From: Amycolatopsis marina
Lineage (GTDB): Bacteria; Actinomycetota; Actinomycetes; Mycobacteriales; Pseudonocardiaceae
Reading direction: 5' to 3'
Length of the DNA: 64,000 nucleotides
Assembly (NCBI RefSeq): GCF_900111885.1
Contig: NZ_FOKG01000020.1
Span: forward strand, 1 to 64,000
Part shown: positions 51,497-60,510 of the stretch, in pieces
Position numbering within the stretch: the stretch's first letter is position 1
How the letters are laid out: each line of letters begins with the position of its first letter
Notes under the pieces: generated by a model
The model's database searches: none
What the model saw: the letters and a program-made list of their open reading frames with translations, nothing else
Told to the model about the DNA's origin: nothing
Position numbers and translations under genes: made by a program

Positions 51497-53659
51497 TCAT
51501 GCTGAACGGTCGAGGATTTTGGTGGTGCTTGCCTCCGGAGTGAGGTCGAGCCGGCGTAGCAGCTGGGCATTGAGCGCGACGACGACGGTGGAGACGGACA
51601 TGAGGATCGCGCCGATGCTCATCGGCAGTACGAACCCGATGGAGGCAAGAGCGCCCGCAGCCAACGGCACGGAGACGAGGTTGTATCCGGCCGCCCACCA
51701 CAGGTTCTGCTTCATCTTCCGGAACGTTGCCCGGGAGAGCTCTATGACCGAGAGCACTGAACGTGGATCGGAGCTGGCGAGGATCACACCGGCCGAGCCG
51801 ATCGCGACGTCGGTGCCGGCGCCGATCGCGATTCCCACGTCGGCTTGTGCGAGGGCGGGGGCGTCGTTGACGCCGTCGCCAACCATGGCGACTTTGCGGC
51901 CCTCGTCCTGGAGTTCGGCGACCTTGGCGGCTTTGTCCTCAGGCCTGACACCGGCGAAGACCCGGTCGATGCCGAGTTCCTTCGCGACGGTGTCGGCCAC
52001 GGCCTGGGCGTCTCCGGTGATCATCACGACCTGTGCGCCGACAGAGTGCAAGGCGTCGACGGCGTAGCGTGATTCGGGTCGGATCTCGTCTGCGAGCCGC
52101 AGGGCACCAATGACCTCGCCATCGGCGAGGACGTGGAGGATGATCGCACCCTCACCGCGCCACCGATCGGCGACAGGAAGTTCCGCGGCCCCGCGCTGGT
52201 CGAGCAAGTAGGGGCCGCCGACCTCGATCACGGTACCGTCCACGGTCGCCTTCACTCCGACCGCAGGCGACGAGGAGAACTCCGACGCCGGGGGGACGCT
52301 CACCTCCCGGGTGCGGGCGGCGCCGACGATGGCTCTGGCCAGCGGGTGCTCGCTGTCGGCCTCGGCAGCGGCGGCCAGAACCAATACCTCGTCTTCGCCA
52401 CGATCGCCAATGGGTTCGACTGCGGTGACGGTGGGCTCGCCCTTGGTCAGGGTTCCGGTCTTGTCGAACAGCACGGCGTCGACGGTGCGCATCGACTCCA
52501 GTGCTAGGCGGTCCTTGACCAGCACGCCGCCGCGGGCGGCACGTTCAGTCGCGATGGAGACGACCAACGGAATCGCCAGGCCCAGCGCGTGCGGGCAGGC
52601 GATGACCAGCACAGTGATCGTGCGGACCACCGCGTCATCGGGCATCCCGACGAGCGACCAGACGATCGCGGTGATCACCGCCGAGCCGAGGGCGAACCAG
52701 AACAGCCAGGCAGCCGCAGTATCCGCGATCCGTTGCGCGCGGGAAGACGAGGCTTGGGCATCGGTCACGAGCTTCTGGATTCCCGCCAGGGCCGTGTCCT
52801 CGCCGACCGCTGTGACCGCGACACGCAGCCCGGAGTCGGTAGCAACCGTGCCGGCGACGACCTGCTCACCGTTCTCACGCCGCACGGGTTTGGACTCCCC
52901 GGTGACCATCGATTCGTCCATTGAGGCCGAGCCGTCCACGATCTTCCCGTCTGCGGGTACCGAGGAGCCGGGGCGAACGACGACGACATCCCCGACCGCC
53001 AGGTCAGCTGGAGCGACCTTCACAACCTGGTCACCGTCGACCTTCTCGGCCTCATCGGGCAGCAGCGCCGCCAGGGAATCCAGCGCCGAGGTGGTCTGGG
53101 CCAGGGAGCGCATCTCGATCCAATGGCCCAGCAGCATGATGACCACCAGCAGCGCCAACTCCCACCAGAAGTTCAGCTCGTGGTCGAGGATATGCAAACT
53201 GGCCCCCCAGGACGCGAGGAACGCAACCGTGAGGGCGAGGGCGATAAGCAGCATCATGCCCGGTTTGCGGGAGCGGATCTCGCTCAGCCCACCGGTGAGG
53301 AAGGGCCAGCCACCCCAGAAGTAGACGGCGGTACCCAGCACGGGTGAGACCCACCAGACCCATTGAGATTCGGGCAGGTGGTAGCCGATGAGATGGGCGA
53401 ACATGTCGTTGAACGCCACTACGGGGACGGCGAGGACGAGCATGATCCAGAACAGGCGACGGAACTGTCCGACGTGGTCTCCGTGGCCGCCATGCCCGTG
53501 ATCGTGACCGCCATGGCTCGCTTGCGCGTCGTGACCATGGTCGCCCGAGGACTCGACGTGCTCCTGGTGGTGGGCGTGATGGCCGGCATGAGGGTCGGGC
53601 TCGTCGTGGTGCGCATGGTCGTGTGCCGCGGGTGATCGTGTCGCGGGATTTTGGCTCAT
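51497..53659 (-). CDS. copB: Heavy-metal P1B ATPase, CopB type (CPH)
   Basis: A 720-residue P-type ATPase with no HMA domain. Instead, an N-terminal His-rich tail (HDHAHHDEPDPHAGHHAHHQEHVE, in pieces; about 10-80). Membrane motif is CPH at 355-357, with TGES, DKTGTLTKGE, and GDGVND. The CPH motif and His tail mark P1B-3 copper ATPases (CopB). All catalytic parts are present. It is transcribed on the minus strand between the YHS gene and the csoR remnant. Confidence 0.93.
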   Translation of the reverse strand: MSQNPATRSPAAHDHAHHDEPDPHAGHHAHHQEHVESSGDHGHDAQASHGGHDHGHGGHGDHVGQFRRLFWIMLVLAVPVVAFNDMFAHLIGYHLPESQWVWWVSPVLGTAVYFWGGWPFLTGGLSEIRSRKPGMMLLIALALTVAFLASWGASLHILDHELNFWWELALLVVIMLLGHWIEMRSLAQTTSALDSLAALLPDEAEKVDGDQVVKVAPADLAVGDVVVVRPGSSVPADGKIVDGSASMDESMVTGESKPVRRENGEQVVAGTVATDSGLRVAVTAVGEDTALAGIQKLVTDAQASSSRAQRIADTAAAWLFWFALGSAVITAIVWSLVGMPDDAVVRTITVLVIACPHALGLAIPLVVSIATERAARGGVLVKDRLALESMRTVDAVLFDKTGTLTKGEPTVTAVEPIGDRGEDEVLVLAAAAEADSEHPLARAIVGAARTREVSVPPASEFSSSPAVGVKATVDGTVIEVGGPYLLDQRGAAELPVADRWRGEGAIILHVLADGEVIGALRLADEIRPESRYAVDALHSVGAQVVMITGDAQAVADTVAKELGIDRVFAGVRPEDKAAKVAELQDEGRKVAMVGDGVNDAPALAQADVGIAIGAGTDVAIGSAGVILASSDPRSVLSVIELSRATFRKMKQNLWWAAGYNLVSVPLAAGALASIGFVLPMSIGAILMSVSTVVVALNAQLLRRLDLTPEASTTKILDRSA

Positions 53660-53765
53660 GGTCGGCTCTTTTCGTTCGTCGTCCGGGCTGACGGGCGGGA
53701 CCGGAGCGAAGGTTCCGCGCTCCCGCGAGAGCGTGTCTTTCGGGAGCGAGGAACCAGATGTTGTC

Positions 53766-54032
53766 TCAGGCGGCGGTGACGTAGCGTTCGGGATCGGCGT
53801 CGAACAGGGGGCCGCAGGAACTGCAGCACAGCCAGTACCGCTGACCGTTGTAATCGCGGTAGAGAGCGGCCGCCTCAGCCTCGGCCTTGACGACCGGGGT
53901 CCCAGCCATCACCGGGCATTCGGCCATGTCCTCGGCAGGGGTCTGTGCGACGGCGTCGGCGCTGGGTGCATGGCCGCAGCAGCTGCCACCTGTCGAGGCG
54001 TCGGTCAGGTTCAGGTTCTCGTGTGCAGTCAT
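53766..54032 (-). CDS. Small YHS-domain metal-binding protein
   Basis: An 88-residue protein. It has Cys pairs GGSCCGHAPS, AECPVMAG and WLCCSSCGPLFDADPERYV; the last part is a YHS domain as found in CopA/CopB N-termini. The ATG at 54032 has AAGGAAACTG upstream. It precedes copB on the same strand with a 106-base gap, likely co-transcribed from the CsoR-type promoter at 54205. Confidence 0.82.
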   Translation of the reverse strand: MTAHENLNLTDASTGGSCCGHAPSADAVAQTPAEDMAECPVMAGTPVVKAEAEAAALYRDYNGQRYWLCCSSCGPLFDADPERYVTAA

Positions 54033-54089
54033 CAGTTTCCTTTCTGTTGTGTCGTTGACCGTGGTCAGGCGTTCACTGGCTCGCGGGCC

Positions 54090-54194
54090 GGTGCGGGGCT
54101 GGCAGGTGCCGGTGCTGTCGTCGCCCGCGTGGGCCTTGACAGTCCGCTGCCGCAGGCTGTTGCTCACCACGAACACGGGCTCTTTCATTGGCAC
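54090..54194 (-). pseudogene. C-terminal scrap of a CopA-type ATPase
   Basis: The frame from 54188 reads MKEPVFVVSNSLRQRTVKA. FVVSNSLR is the same string that ends CopA in this window (SSVFVVSNSLRLRRF). It lies between a CsoR-type operator and the YHS gene, and is in frame with the YHS protein but has no SD. It is best read as debris of a deleted copA. Confidence 0.5.
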
Positions 54195-54204
54195 GACTGT
54201 ACCC

Positions 54205-54223
54205 TATGCCCCCAGGGGGTATG
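54205..54223. promoter_or_regulatory. CsoR-type operator
   Basis: TATGCCCCCAGGGGGTATG, a near-perfect dyad. It is placed to control the YHS-copB transcript. Confidence 0.7.
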
Positions 54224-54267
54224 AGATCAAGGGGGTCGCGGCTTCATCAGCGGCCTGCTGCTCGTAT

Positions 54268-54397
54268 CCGTGAAATGCACGAAGCCTCTGAGGCGCGTAT
54301 GCGCGGTCTGCTCGAGCGGGGTCAGGCCGAAGGTGCCTTCCGGGCCGACCTGCCGACCTTCGCCGCCTCGGCCACCAGCCAGAGGGCGGCCTCCTGA
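54268..54397 (+). pseudogene. C-terminal fragment of a TetR-type regulator
   Basis: The peptide REMHEASEARMRGLLERGQAEGAFRADLP is typical of TetR-family C-terminal domains. No N-terminal HTH precedes it; the CsoR-type site and copper genes do. Confidence 0.45.
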
Positions 54398-55463
54398 TGG
54401 ATGGTCACACCCGCATCTCAGTCATCGGTCCCGGTGCGGCCGGCGGGTGCATGCACACGTCAAGTCCGACAAGATCATGCCCGGCCAACAGCGGCAACGG
54501 GAAAACGGCAAGACGCGGCGATTCCGCATCTCACACCGTACCCCCGCACACCATCTCAACTGGCTCTTACAACGCACACCCTCCTGGGAATTCGACCTAC
54601 CTTTTGCCCAGACCGGGCCCTGCGTCCGGCCTACCGCCGGCAGCGCAACCACCGCGAGAGCAGAGAATCACAGCGCGCGAGACGCGGGAGTTCCGGAAGA
54701 ACGGCGACGGGCCAGCCGTGGTGCTCACCACAGCGACCTTCGACGGCCGACTGCGCGTCACCGACTCGGACCTACCCCGCGAAAAACCTTCTCAGCGAGC
54801 TGTACCCGGACAAGGCCTACGGATTCGATCTTCTGACCCTCGCCCCACTGCCGGGATCCAGCCGTGCCTTAGCCCTGGTGGAAGACCACACCACATGACC
54901 GCACTCCGGCAGCCGCGCCTGGCTCCCGTCTCGACGAGAAGGGTGGTGGTTGTCCATCCAGGACCGTTCCCTAGATCAACTAGTACTCCAGTCGGACTTC
55001 GTGATGTCGTTGGTGGGCTGCTCGTAGACAGGTGCGGCCAGCAGTTGATCATGGTCGGTGTGTGGGCTAGACGGTATGGACGTCCTGGGCTGGGGCTTCC
55101 ATGCCGCCTAGCCGCACATATCGTTGGATCATCTGTGGCGGGGCCCGAGTAGACCAAGGCACTAGTGGACGGCTAGTCATAGCGGGCACCGAACGCCTTC
55201 GCTGGACCCAGTCAGATCCTCATTTCCGGGTCACACCCCGCGACCATAGGGCTTCGCAACCGCACTACCAGCGGAAACGGACTCAAGTAGCATGATTCGC
55301 ACGATGGCTAAAGTGGTGAACCTAACGTGTCAGCATACGAACCGGGAAGTGCTGGTCCAAGGCCCGGAGATCGGGATCTGGCCGGTGGATGCGCGTCGTC
55401 GGCCGGACCGCGCGGCAATGTGCGGGGCTTGACTCACCTCGGCTGGCGTCGGGTTGTTCTCGA
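54398..55463. other. Decayed region, no intact gene
   Basis: Short protein-like pieces without continuity: MDGHTRISVIGPGAAGG at 54397-54447 (dinucleotide-fold start, ketopantoate-reductase-like) and ARETREFRKNGDGPAVVLTT at about 54690-54740 (similar in feel to actinobacterial transposase segments). A weak dyad CCCTA-GATCAAC-TAGTA lies at 54969-54985. The rest, 55150-55463, shows nothing. Confidence 0.4.
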
Positions 55464-56174
55464 TCACGCTCGGAACTGCGCGTGCTCAACCGTTGCGTGG
55501 AAGAATTCGAACTCTCGCTCGGTGCCAGTTGCCCAGCTGGCCCTGATGTCGGAGGGGATCGTGTATCCGTCGAACGAGCGGTGTGCGTGGACCTTGGCGG
55601 AGAATGGCACCCAGCCGTATCGACCATCCTCAGTGAGGTTGCTCCAACGGAGTAGCCGCAGCTCAACTAGTTCACCCTCAGCGCCTAGATGGAGCACAGC
55701 CTCGATGTCCTCTCCGTCGATCGGCACCGTGATGTTCTCTCCATCGTCGCCGGCGGACCAGCGAGTGCCGTAGGCGGGTAGATACGCGGACGGAAGCCAC
55801 GTGGACTCGACCACCAGACGGCCACGGGCAGAGCGGACAAGGTCTGCGCCGTCCTGTGAGCGCACCGGGATAATCCCCAGCACACGGACACGGGATCGGG
55901 CTCTTCCGGCGTCGTAGGTGTCCTCGATCTTTGCTCTCAGTGGACCACGCCGGGCGTGGGCGGTGACCCGGTAAGAGCGCCCAGCGTGAATGGTCTCGGT
56001 CGCCCGAAACGGCATCCATGGACCGGAGGGGTCCAGGCGGACCCGGCCCGAGAAGCTGATCACGGCCTCGTTCGCGACCGGTGTTCCCGGTCGGATGGCG
56101 TGGGTCAGGTAACGCAGCCCACCCGGGGTGACTTGCTCTGTGAGCGGGCCGGGATCAAAGGTGCTGATCTTCAT
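55464..56174 (-). CDS. Conserved protein of unknown function (DUF6544/DUF6920-like)
   Basis: A 236-residue soluble beta-rich protein: VISFSGRVRLDPSGPWMPFRA, RGRLVVESTWLPSAYLP, RWSNLTEDGRYGWVPFSA. It looks like the DUF6544/DUF6920 group, whose function is unknown. It has no signal peptide. It is divergent from a TetR regulator across a clear TetR-type operator, so it is probably repressed by it. Confidence 0.75.
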   Translation of the reverse strand: MKISTFDPGPLTEQVTPGGLRYLTHAIRPGTPVANEAVISFSGRVRLDPSGPWMPFRATETIHAGRSYRVTAHARRGPLRAKIEDTYDAGRARSRVRVLGIIPVRSQDGADLVRSARGRLVVESTWLPSAYLPAYGTRWSAGDDGENITVPIDGEDIEAVLHLGAEGELVELRLLRWSNLTEDGRYGWVPFSAKVHAHRSFDGYTIPSDIRASWATGTEREFEFFHATVEHAQFRA

Positions 56175-56209
56175 CGTGCGCGCCTCTATTCGAAGACTTT
56201 GAGACTTTC

Positions 56210-56227
56210 ACCGACTTGTCAGTCGGT
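56210..56227. promoter_or_regulatory. TetR-type operator
   Basis: ACCGACTTGTCAGTCGGT, a perfect 7-base dyad with four-base centre, between the divergent DUF and TetR genes. Confidence 0.75.
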
Positions 56228-56243
56228 AAGATAGCATGAGTCC

Positions 56244-56870
56244 GTGAAGTCGGAGACCATGCGAACGACGTTGCGGCAGCGCCAAGCCGCCCAGACCCGG
56301 GAGACACTTCTCGATGCAGCGGCACGGGTATTCGCCCGTCGCGGCTACAGCGAGGCGACGATTGACGACGTGGCCGAGGAGGCCGGAGCTTCCAAGGGCG
56401 CCGTCTACCATCACTTCGCGACCAAGCAGAAGCTTTTCCGGGCATTGCTCGCACATCGCGTCGCCGGATTGGATCCGTTGCGCGAGTTGGCCGAAGGGGC
56501 ACTGTCGCTGGAAGCACTGATCGACGGTCTCGTAGGTCTGTGGTTCGATCGCGTGCGCGACCGCCCGGAAGCCGTCGTGCTGTCGTTGGAATCCCGGCTA
56601 CAAGCCCTTCGTGAACCTGCCGCAGCTAACCTGTTGAACAGCTACTACGGCCAGTTACGTGCTACACACGACGAACTTCTCCGGAAGGCTGCGCGACGGT
56701 TCCACCTGGCACAACCCTCTCCGCACACTGCGTTGATCGTTTTCAGCCTGCTCGATGGCGCATGCCAGCAGGCGGCTCTCGATCCGCGACTTCTGGACGA
56801 CGAAAACTTCAAGGGCGCCCTCGCTCACGCCGTCGCCAGCGCCCTCCGGCCGGAGCCCATGCCCGGGTAG
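56244..56870 (+). CDS. TetR-family regulator
   Basis: A 208-residue TetR protein. HTH: RETLLDAAARVFARRGYSEA, then VAEEAGASKGAVYHHFATKQ. The ligand domain has GLVGLWFDRVRDRPEAVVLSLES. The start at 56244 (or Met 6) follows the dyad operator at once, consistent with auto-repression and control of the divergent DUF gene. Confidence 0.88.
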   Translation: MKSETMRTTLRQRQAAQTRETLLDAAARVFARRGYSEATIDDVAEEAGASKGAVYHHFATKQKLFRALLAHRVAGLDPLRELAEGALSLEALIDGLVGLWFDRVRDRPEAVVLSLESRLQALREPAAANLLNSYYGQLRATHDELLRKAARRFHLAQPSPHTALIVFSLLDGACQQAALDPRLLDDENFKGALAHAVASALRPEPMPG

Positions 56871-57636
56871 CCCCCTGCAGCGCATGGCTGCGCGCAAGGT
56901 TGAGCCGGCGAGGCAAGGTGGGGTACTGGCTACTGCTGCCGATTGCGCTGGGCGACGAGGTCCGCGCGGAACTACTACCCGAAGACAAGACCGAGATCGT
57001 GCGCGACCTGCAGCCCGTCGCCGCCAAACGGGCGCCGGTCCGCTCGGAACCGGCAATCCCAGTACGATCCACTATGTCGGCGTGTTCGTCGCCGACGGCA
57101 AGATGGTCGACGCATCGATTGAGGGGCAACTCGTCGACGTCCGCTCGATGGAAGGCGACGGCCCCTCATTGGCGCACGACGCATGGTGGGCTGGCTGCCC
57201 GGTCTCAATTGCAAGGTGTCCTAAACGGACAATTTTTGGTCGACTCCAAAAGGTCACCTGCGACGCAAGCGTCCGGAGTTCATCTGGGCCTGCGACGACC
57301 TGGCCGACCTGGACGTCACGGTCGACCGGCAATTCCCCACGCGGTGGCATTGGTCGAGGCCGCATTCGCCGACCAGGTCAAGCGCAAGCACTTCTACGTC
57401 AAACGAGGTGGAGTGTCCTCCCGGATGCTGCTACTCCTGGAGTCCACGTTCAACAAGATCGCCACCGCCACCAATCGGTGTGGTCGACAGTGGTGGTGGA
57501 GGTGGAGGCCGAAGCCACGGTCGAGTCGTTCGCCAGTGGACTAAGGCCCCGGGTGTGTCGGCTCTGGCTCGACCTCAGCCCACCGTGAGCCGAGTGCAGG
57601 ACGGCCCCTGCCCCTCGGCTCGTGCACGGTTTCAAG
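56871..57636. other. Decayed region with fragments
   Basis: Contains the NlpC/P60 scrap (57044-57190) and orphan peptides such as KVGYWLLLPIALGDEVRAEL near 56915-56980 and ADQVKRKHFYVKRGGVSSRM near 57370-57430. Neither has a start or a family I recognise. Confidence 0.45.
57044..57190 (+). pseudogene. Fragment of an NlpC/P60 domain
   Basis: The frame reads GTGNPSTIHYVGVFVADGKM, then VDASIEGQLVDVRSMEGDG. It matches the intact protein at 42863-43912 (GTGNPGAIHHVGMFVGSGKM, VDAPTEGQLVDVRSMEGDG) almost residue for residue. The catalytic Cys part is absent. Confidence 0.75.
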
Positions 57637-59004
57637 CTATTGGGTGGTGACGGGCCAGCGTGGGTGGGTGTCGTCGATGACGTAGGTGTGGGCGTGCTGC
57701 CACACGCCGGGTTCGACCTCGATCGCGTCGGCGAGGTGGTCGTGGTCGGCCAGCGGCGCGTGGTGGACGTGATCTAGTGATTCGGGTTCGTGCCGGGGCC
57801 AGGATCCCAGGGCCAGCCCGAGTCCGCTCGCGCCGAGCGCGGCGAGCACGAGCCAGGCCGTGGTGAATCCGGCGGCGGTGCCGAGCCAGCCGGCGATGGG
57901 GTAGGTCAGCAGCCAGCAGGCGTGGGCGAGGGAGAACTGGGCGGCGAAGATGGCCGGGCGGTCGCTGGGGGCGCTTGAGCGGCGCAACACTCGGCCCACG
58001 GGGGTGAGCACCAGGCCCGTTCCGGTACCGATCACCGCCCACACGACCAGTGCGATCGGCCACCGGGCACCGGCCGCACTCACTGTCGATAGGGTGATCA
58101 CGGCGGCCAGCCCGACCAGCAGCACTATCCCACCGGATATCATGACCCGCCGCTCTGGTATTCGGTCCAACACCCGCGGCAGGCTCAGCGCGACCACTAT
58201 GGTGCCGAGGCCGTTGGCCGCGAACAGCACCGCGACGTCGGTGTCGGATCGCCCGAGGGTGTCGAGGACGTAGTTGAAGGTGTTGACCATGACCACCGCT
58301 CCAACCGAGGCTACGACGAGGTTCAGGCCCATCAACCCGCGGAGCCGGGGTGTCGCTCGGTAGATCCGTGTCCCAGCGATGATGCGGTCCCACGCCTTCC
58401 GGTGGGCGGCGTTCAGGGCGTTCGGGATCGTGGTGGTCAGCACCAGGACCGCCGAGAGGACGAAACCGATCGAGGTGCCGGTGAACAACCAGTGGAAACT
58501 CACCACGCTCAGCACAGCGGCCGCCAGCACGGGGGACAGCAGGGTCTCCATAGTCGAGGCGAGTTGGGACGCCGACAACGCGCGCGTGTAGTCCCGCTCC
58601 TCCGGCAGAATGTCAGGTAACACGGCCTGGAATGTCGGGGTGAACGCGGCCGAGGCCGATTGCAGCACTACGATCAACACGTAGATCTGCCACACCTGAT
58701 CGACGAACGGCAGCGCCAGCACCACTAGTGCCCGCACCGCGTCCAGGCCCACCAGCATCGCCCGCCGCGGGACCCGGCCGACATAGGCGCCAGCCAGCGG
58801 CGCCACGACCACGTACGTGAGCATTTTGATGGCCAGTGCTGTGCCCAGCACCGCTCCCGCATCCGCGCCAGCGAGTTCATAGGCCAGCAAACCCAGTGCC
58901 ACGGTCGCCAGCCCGGTACCGAACAGCGCCACCACCTGGGCGGCGAACAGATGCCGGTAGTCACGATGAGCGAACAACGACACAGGGACCTCGACCTTCT
59001 TCAT
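57637..59004 (-). CDS. MFS exporter with His-rich C-terminus
   Basis: A 455-residue, 12-helix major facilitator starting MKKVEVPVSLFAHRDYRHLF. The C-terminal tail carries DHVHHAPLADHDHLADA and WQHAHTYVIDDTHP, which suggests metal ions. Divergent from an ArsR-family metal sensor with a His-rich tail; the two are a likely sensor/exporter pair. The start at 59004 leaves a 32-base promoter gap; the ATG at 59025 would leave only 11. Confidence 0.85.
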   Translation of the reverse strand: MKKVEVPVSLFAHRDYRHLFAAQVVALFGTGLATVALGLLAYELAGADAGAVLGTALAIKMLTYVVVAPLAGAYVGRVPRRAMLVGLDAVRALVVLALPFVDQVWQIYVLIVVLQSASAAFTPTFQAVLPDILPEERDYTRALSASQLASTMETLLSPVLAAAVLSVVSFHWLFTGTSIGFVLSAVLVLTTTIPNALNAAHRKAWDRIIAGTRIYRATPRLRGLMGLNLVVASVGAVVMVNTFNYVLDTLGRSDTDVAVLFAANGLGTIVVALSLPRVLDRIPERRVMISGGIVLLVGLAAVITLSTVSAAGARWPIALVVWAVIGTGTGLVLTPVGRVLRRSSAPSDRPAIFAAQFSLAHACWLLTYPIAGWLGTAAGFTTAWLVLAALGASGLGLALGSWPRHEPESLDHVHHAPLADHDHLADAIEVEPGVWQHAHTYVIDDTHPRWPVTTQ

Positions 59005-59036
59005 GGCAACGACGACTCGTGCCATTATAGGTTCTT

Positions 59037-59387
59037 ATGTACGCACATGACATCACTGGCGAGCAGTGGGACCAGTTGCCGCCGCCCGAGCACATCGAGG
59101 CGGCCTCCACCGCACTGCGGATGCTGGCCGATCCCACCCGTATGCGGATGTTGTGGCTGCTCTGCGGCGACGAGTACGACGTCGCTTCGCTGTCCGCCGC
59201 GGTCCAGATCGCCCGCCCCGCAGTGTCACAGCACCTGGCCAAACTCAGACTCGTCGGACTGGTCAACCTGCGCCGCGACGGCCGTCGCGGCTACTACTGT
59301 GCGCGAGGTGGGCACGTCCGCCGCCTTCTCGCCGAAGCGCTCAATACCGCCGAGCACCACGTACATGACCTCCCCGACCATGACTGA
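59037..59387 (+). CDS. ArsR/SmtB-family metal sensor
   Basis: A 116-residue winged-helix protein. HTH: EYDVASLSAAVQIARPAVSQHLAKLRLVGLV; wing RDGRRGYYCARGGHVRRLL. The C-terminal AEHHVHDLPDHD is a His/Asp tail like that of nickel/cobalt sensors NmtR and KmtR. Divergent from the MFS exporter. The metal is inferred from the ligand type only. Confidence 0.87.
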   Translation: MYAHDITGEQWDQLPPPEHIEAASTALRMLADPTRMRMLWLLCGDEYDVASLSAAVQIARPAVSQHLAKLRLVGLVNLRRDGRRGYYCARGGHVRRLLAEALNTAEHHVHDLPDHD

Positions 59388-59501
59388 GGCACGGCGCAAC
59401 CAATTATCGAACTCGTCGTGCCGCCATTTAATTAACAAATCCTCCCGCATTTGATATTTCGAAACTTCCGTGATGAATCAAGCACGACTACCGCTTGATT
59501 C

Positions 59502-59979
59502 ATGGATACGGCCATCATGCACGCCATACTTGACGATGTCGCCGAGCTCGTCACCTCCCCGCCGCTGGGTTGTTCGCTGAGGACGGTGGTGTCCACGACG
59601 CATTCATGGAAACCGCGTGGCCCGAGCGTGAAGGCGAGAAGTACACACAGACCTGGTCAACGACAGCACGACGTTGGTTGTGGGCGGCTCACCGATGCCG
59701 ACGGGCCGGTCGTCGGGCACCTCGTCGGTCGGTGGCGCCCCGATCCCCTTCCCCCGCGGCGCGGTAACGGCAATTCTAGAAAGCATGCGCGTCATCGAAG
59801 AGCAACGACGAAAAAGGATCGGGGTTGAATTGGTACCGGCGTTTCTCGCGTGGGCAGGTGCCGAAGGGGCGAATCAAGCCACGGTCACTGCGTACGCCTC
59901 CGATGACGCCGCAAGCGGACTCTACCGCTCACACGGATTCGAGTCGTTCGAACTCACCATGCGCCGCACACTCCGGTAG
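59502..59979 (+). pseudogene. GNAT acetyltransferase, multiply frameshifted
   Basis: Pieces of one GNAT protein appear in different frames: MDTAIMHAILDDVAELVTSP, FAEDGGVHDAFMETAWPERE, then VTAILESMRVIEEQRRKRIG and ATVTAYASDDAASGLYRSHG to the stop at 59979. At least two frameshifts separate them. The acetyl-CoA loop (RRKRIGVELV) also departs from the usual R/Q-x-x-G-x-G/A pattern. Confidence 0.65.
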
Positions 59980-60049
59980 TTGTCAAGTCAATTGAGACAG
60001 GTTGCGTTTATGCGGCGGGTTGTGGCTGGTCGATAGGCTGATTAATCCA

Positions 60050-60486
60050 TGGTCGTCAGTCCACTTCGAGCCCTCCTCGGCGTCGCAGCAACGCTGTAGC
60101 TCGTCGAGAATCCTTACCACGGCGAGCACGACCGCGACGACGCCCCACGAACCGGGCCTGGTTTGTTGTTGGTGACGTTGATGAGCAGGGTCGGGAGGCT
60201 GGTCGGCAGCGTTCATCGTGTGACTGTCTTGGTCGGTGTGGGGTCGATTCGTGGGCAGTTCGCCAGTGGGTCGAGACCCGGCCCTGGGCCAGCCCGACCT
60301 CGGCGACGCAAGTCGCTGACCGAGTGCTCGTCGTGCAGGAGGAACTCCGGTAACCGCAGCCGGGTCGGATCACCCAGAGCGCGGAAGAACTTCGCCACCA
60401 CGGCCACATGCTCGCTGTCCTCAGGTAGCAGCGACATGGATGCGGTCTGTGAGTTCAGCGTCACGGGCTTCCTCCATTCAATCCAG
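60050..60486 (-). pseudogene. ArsR-family regulator, frameshifted
   Basis: The first frame gives SLLPEDSEHVAVVAKFFRALGDPTRLRLPEFLLHD (in pieces) and HSVSDL; the next frame gives VAEVGLAQGRVSTHW; a third gives RILDELQRCCDAEEGSKW. Together they outline an ArsR protein related to CmtR/mercury-locus regulators. It is divergent from the broken merA. Confidence 0.6.
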
Positions 60487-60510
60487 CACGTATCCGGCAA
60501 TGAAGATACG

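Noticed and set aside
54969..54985. BlaI-type site CCCTA-GATCAAC-TAGTA
   Set aside because: The left half matches only 3/5 and no gene follows; not counted among the 18.
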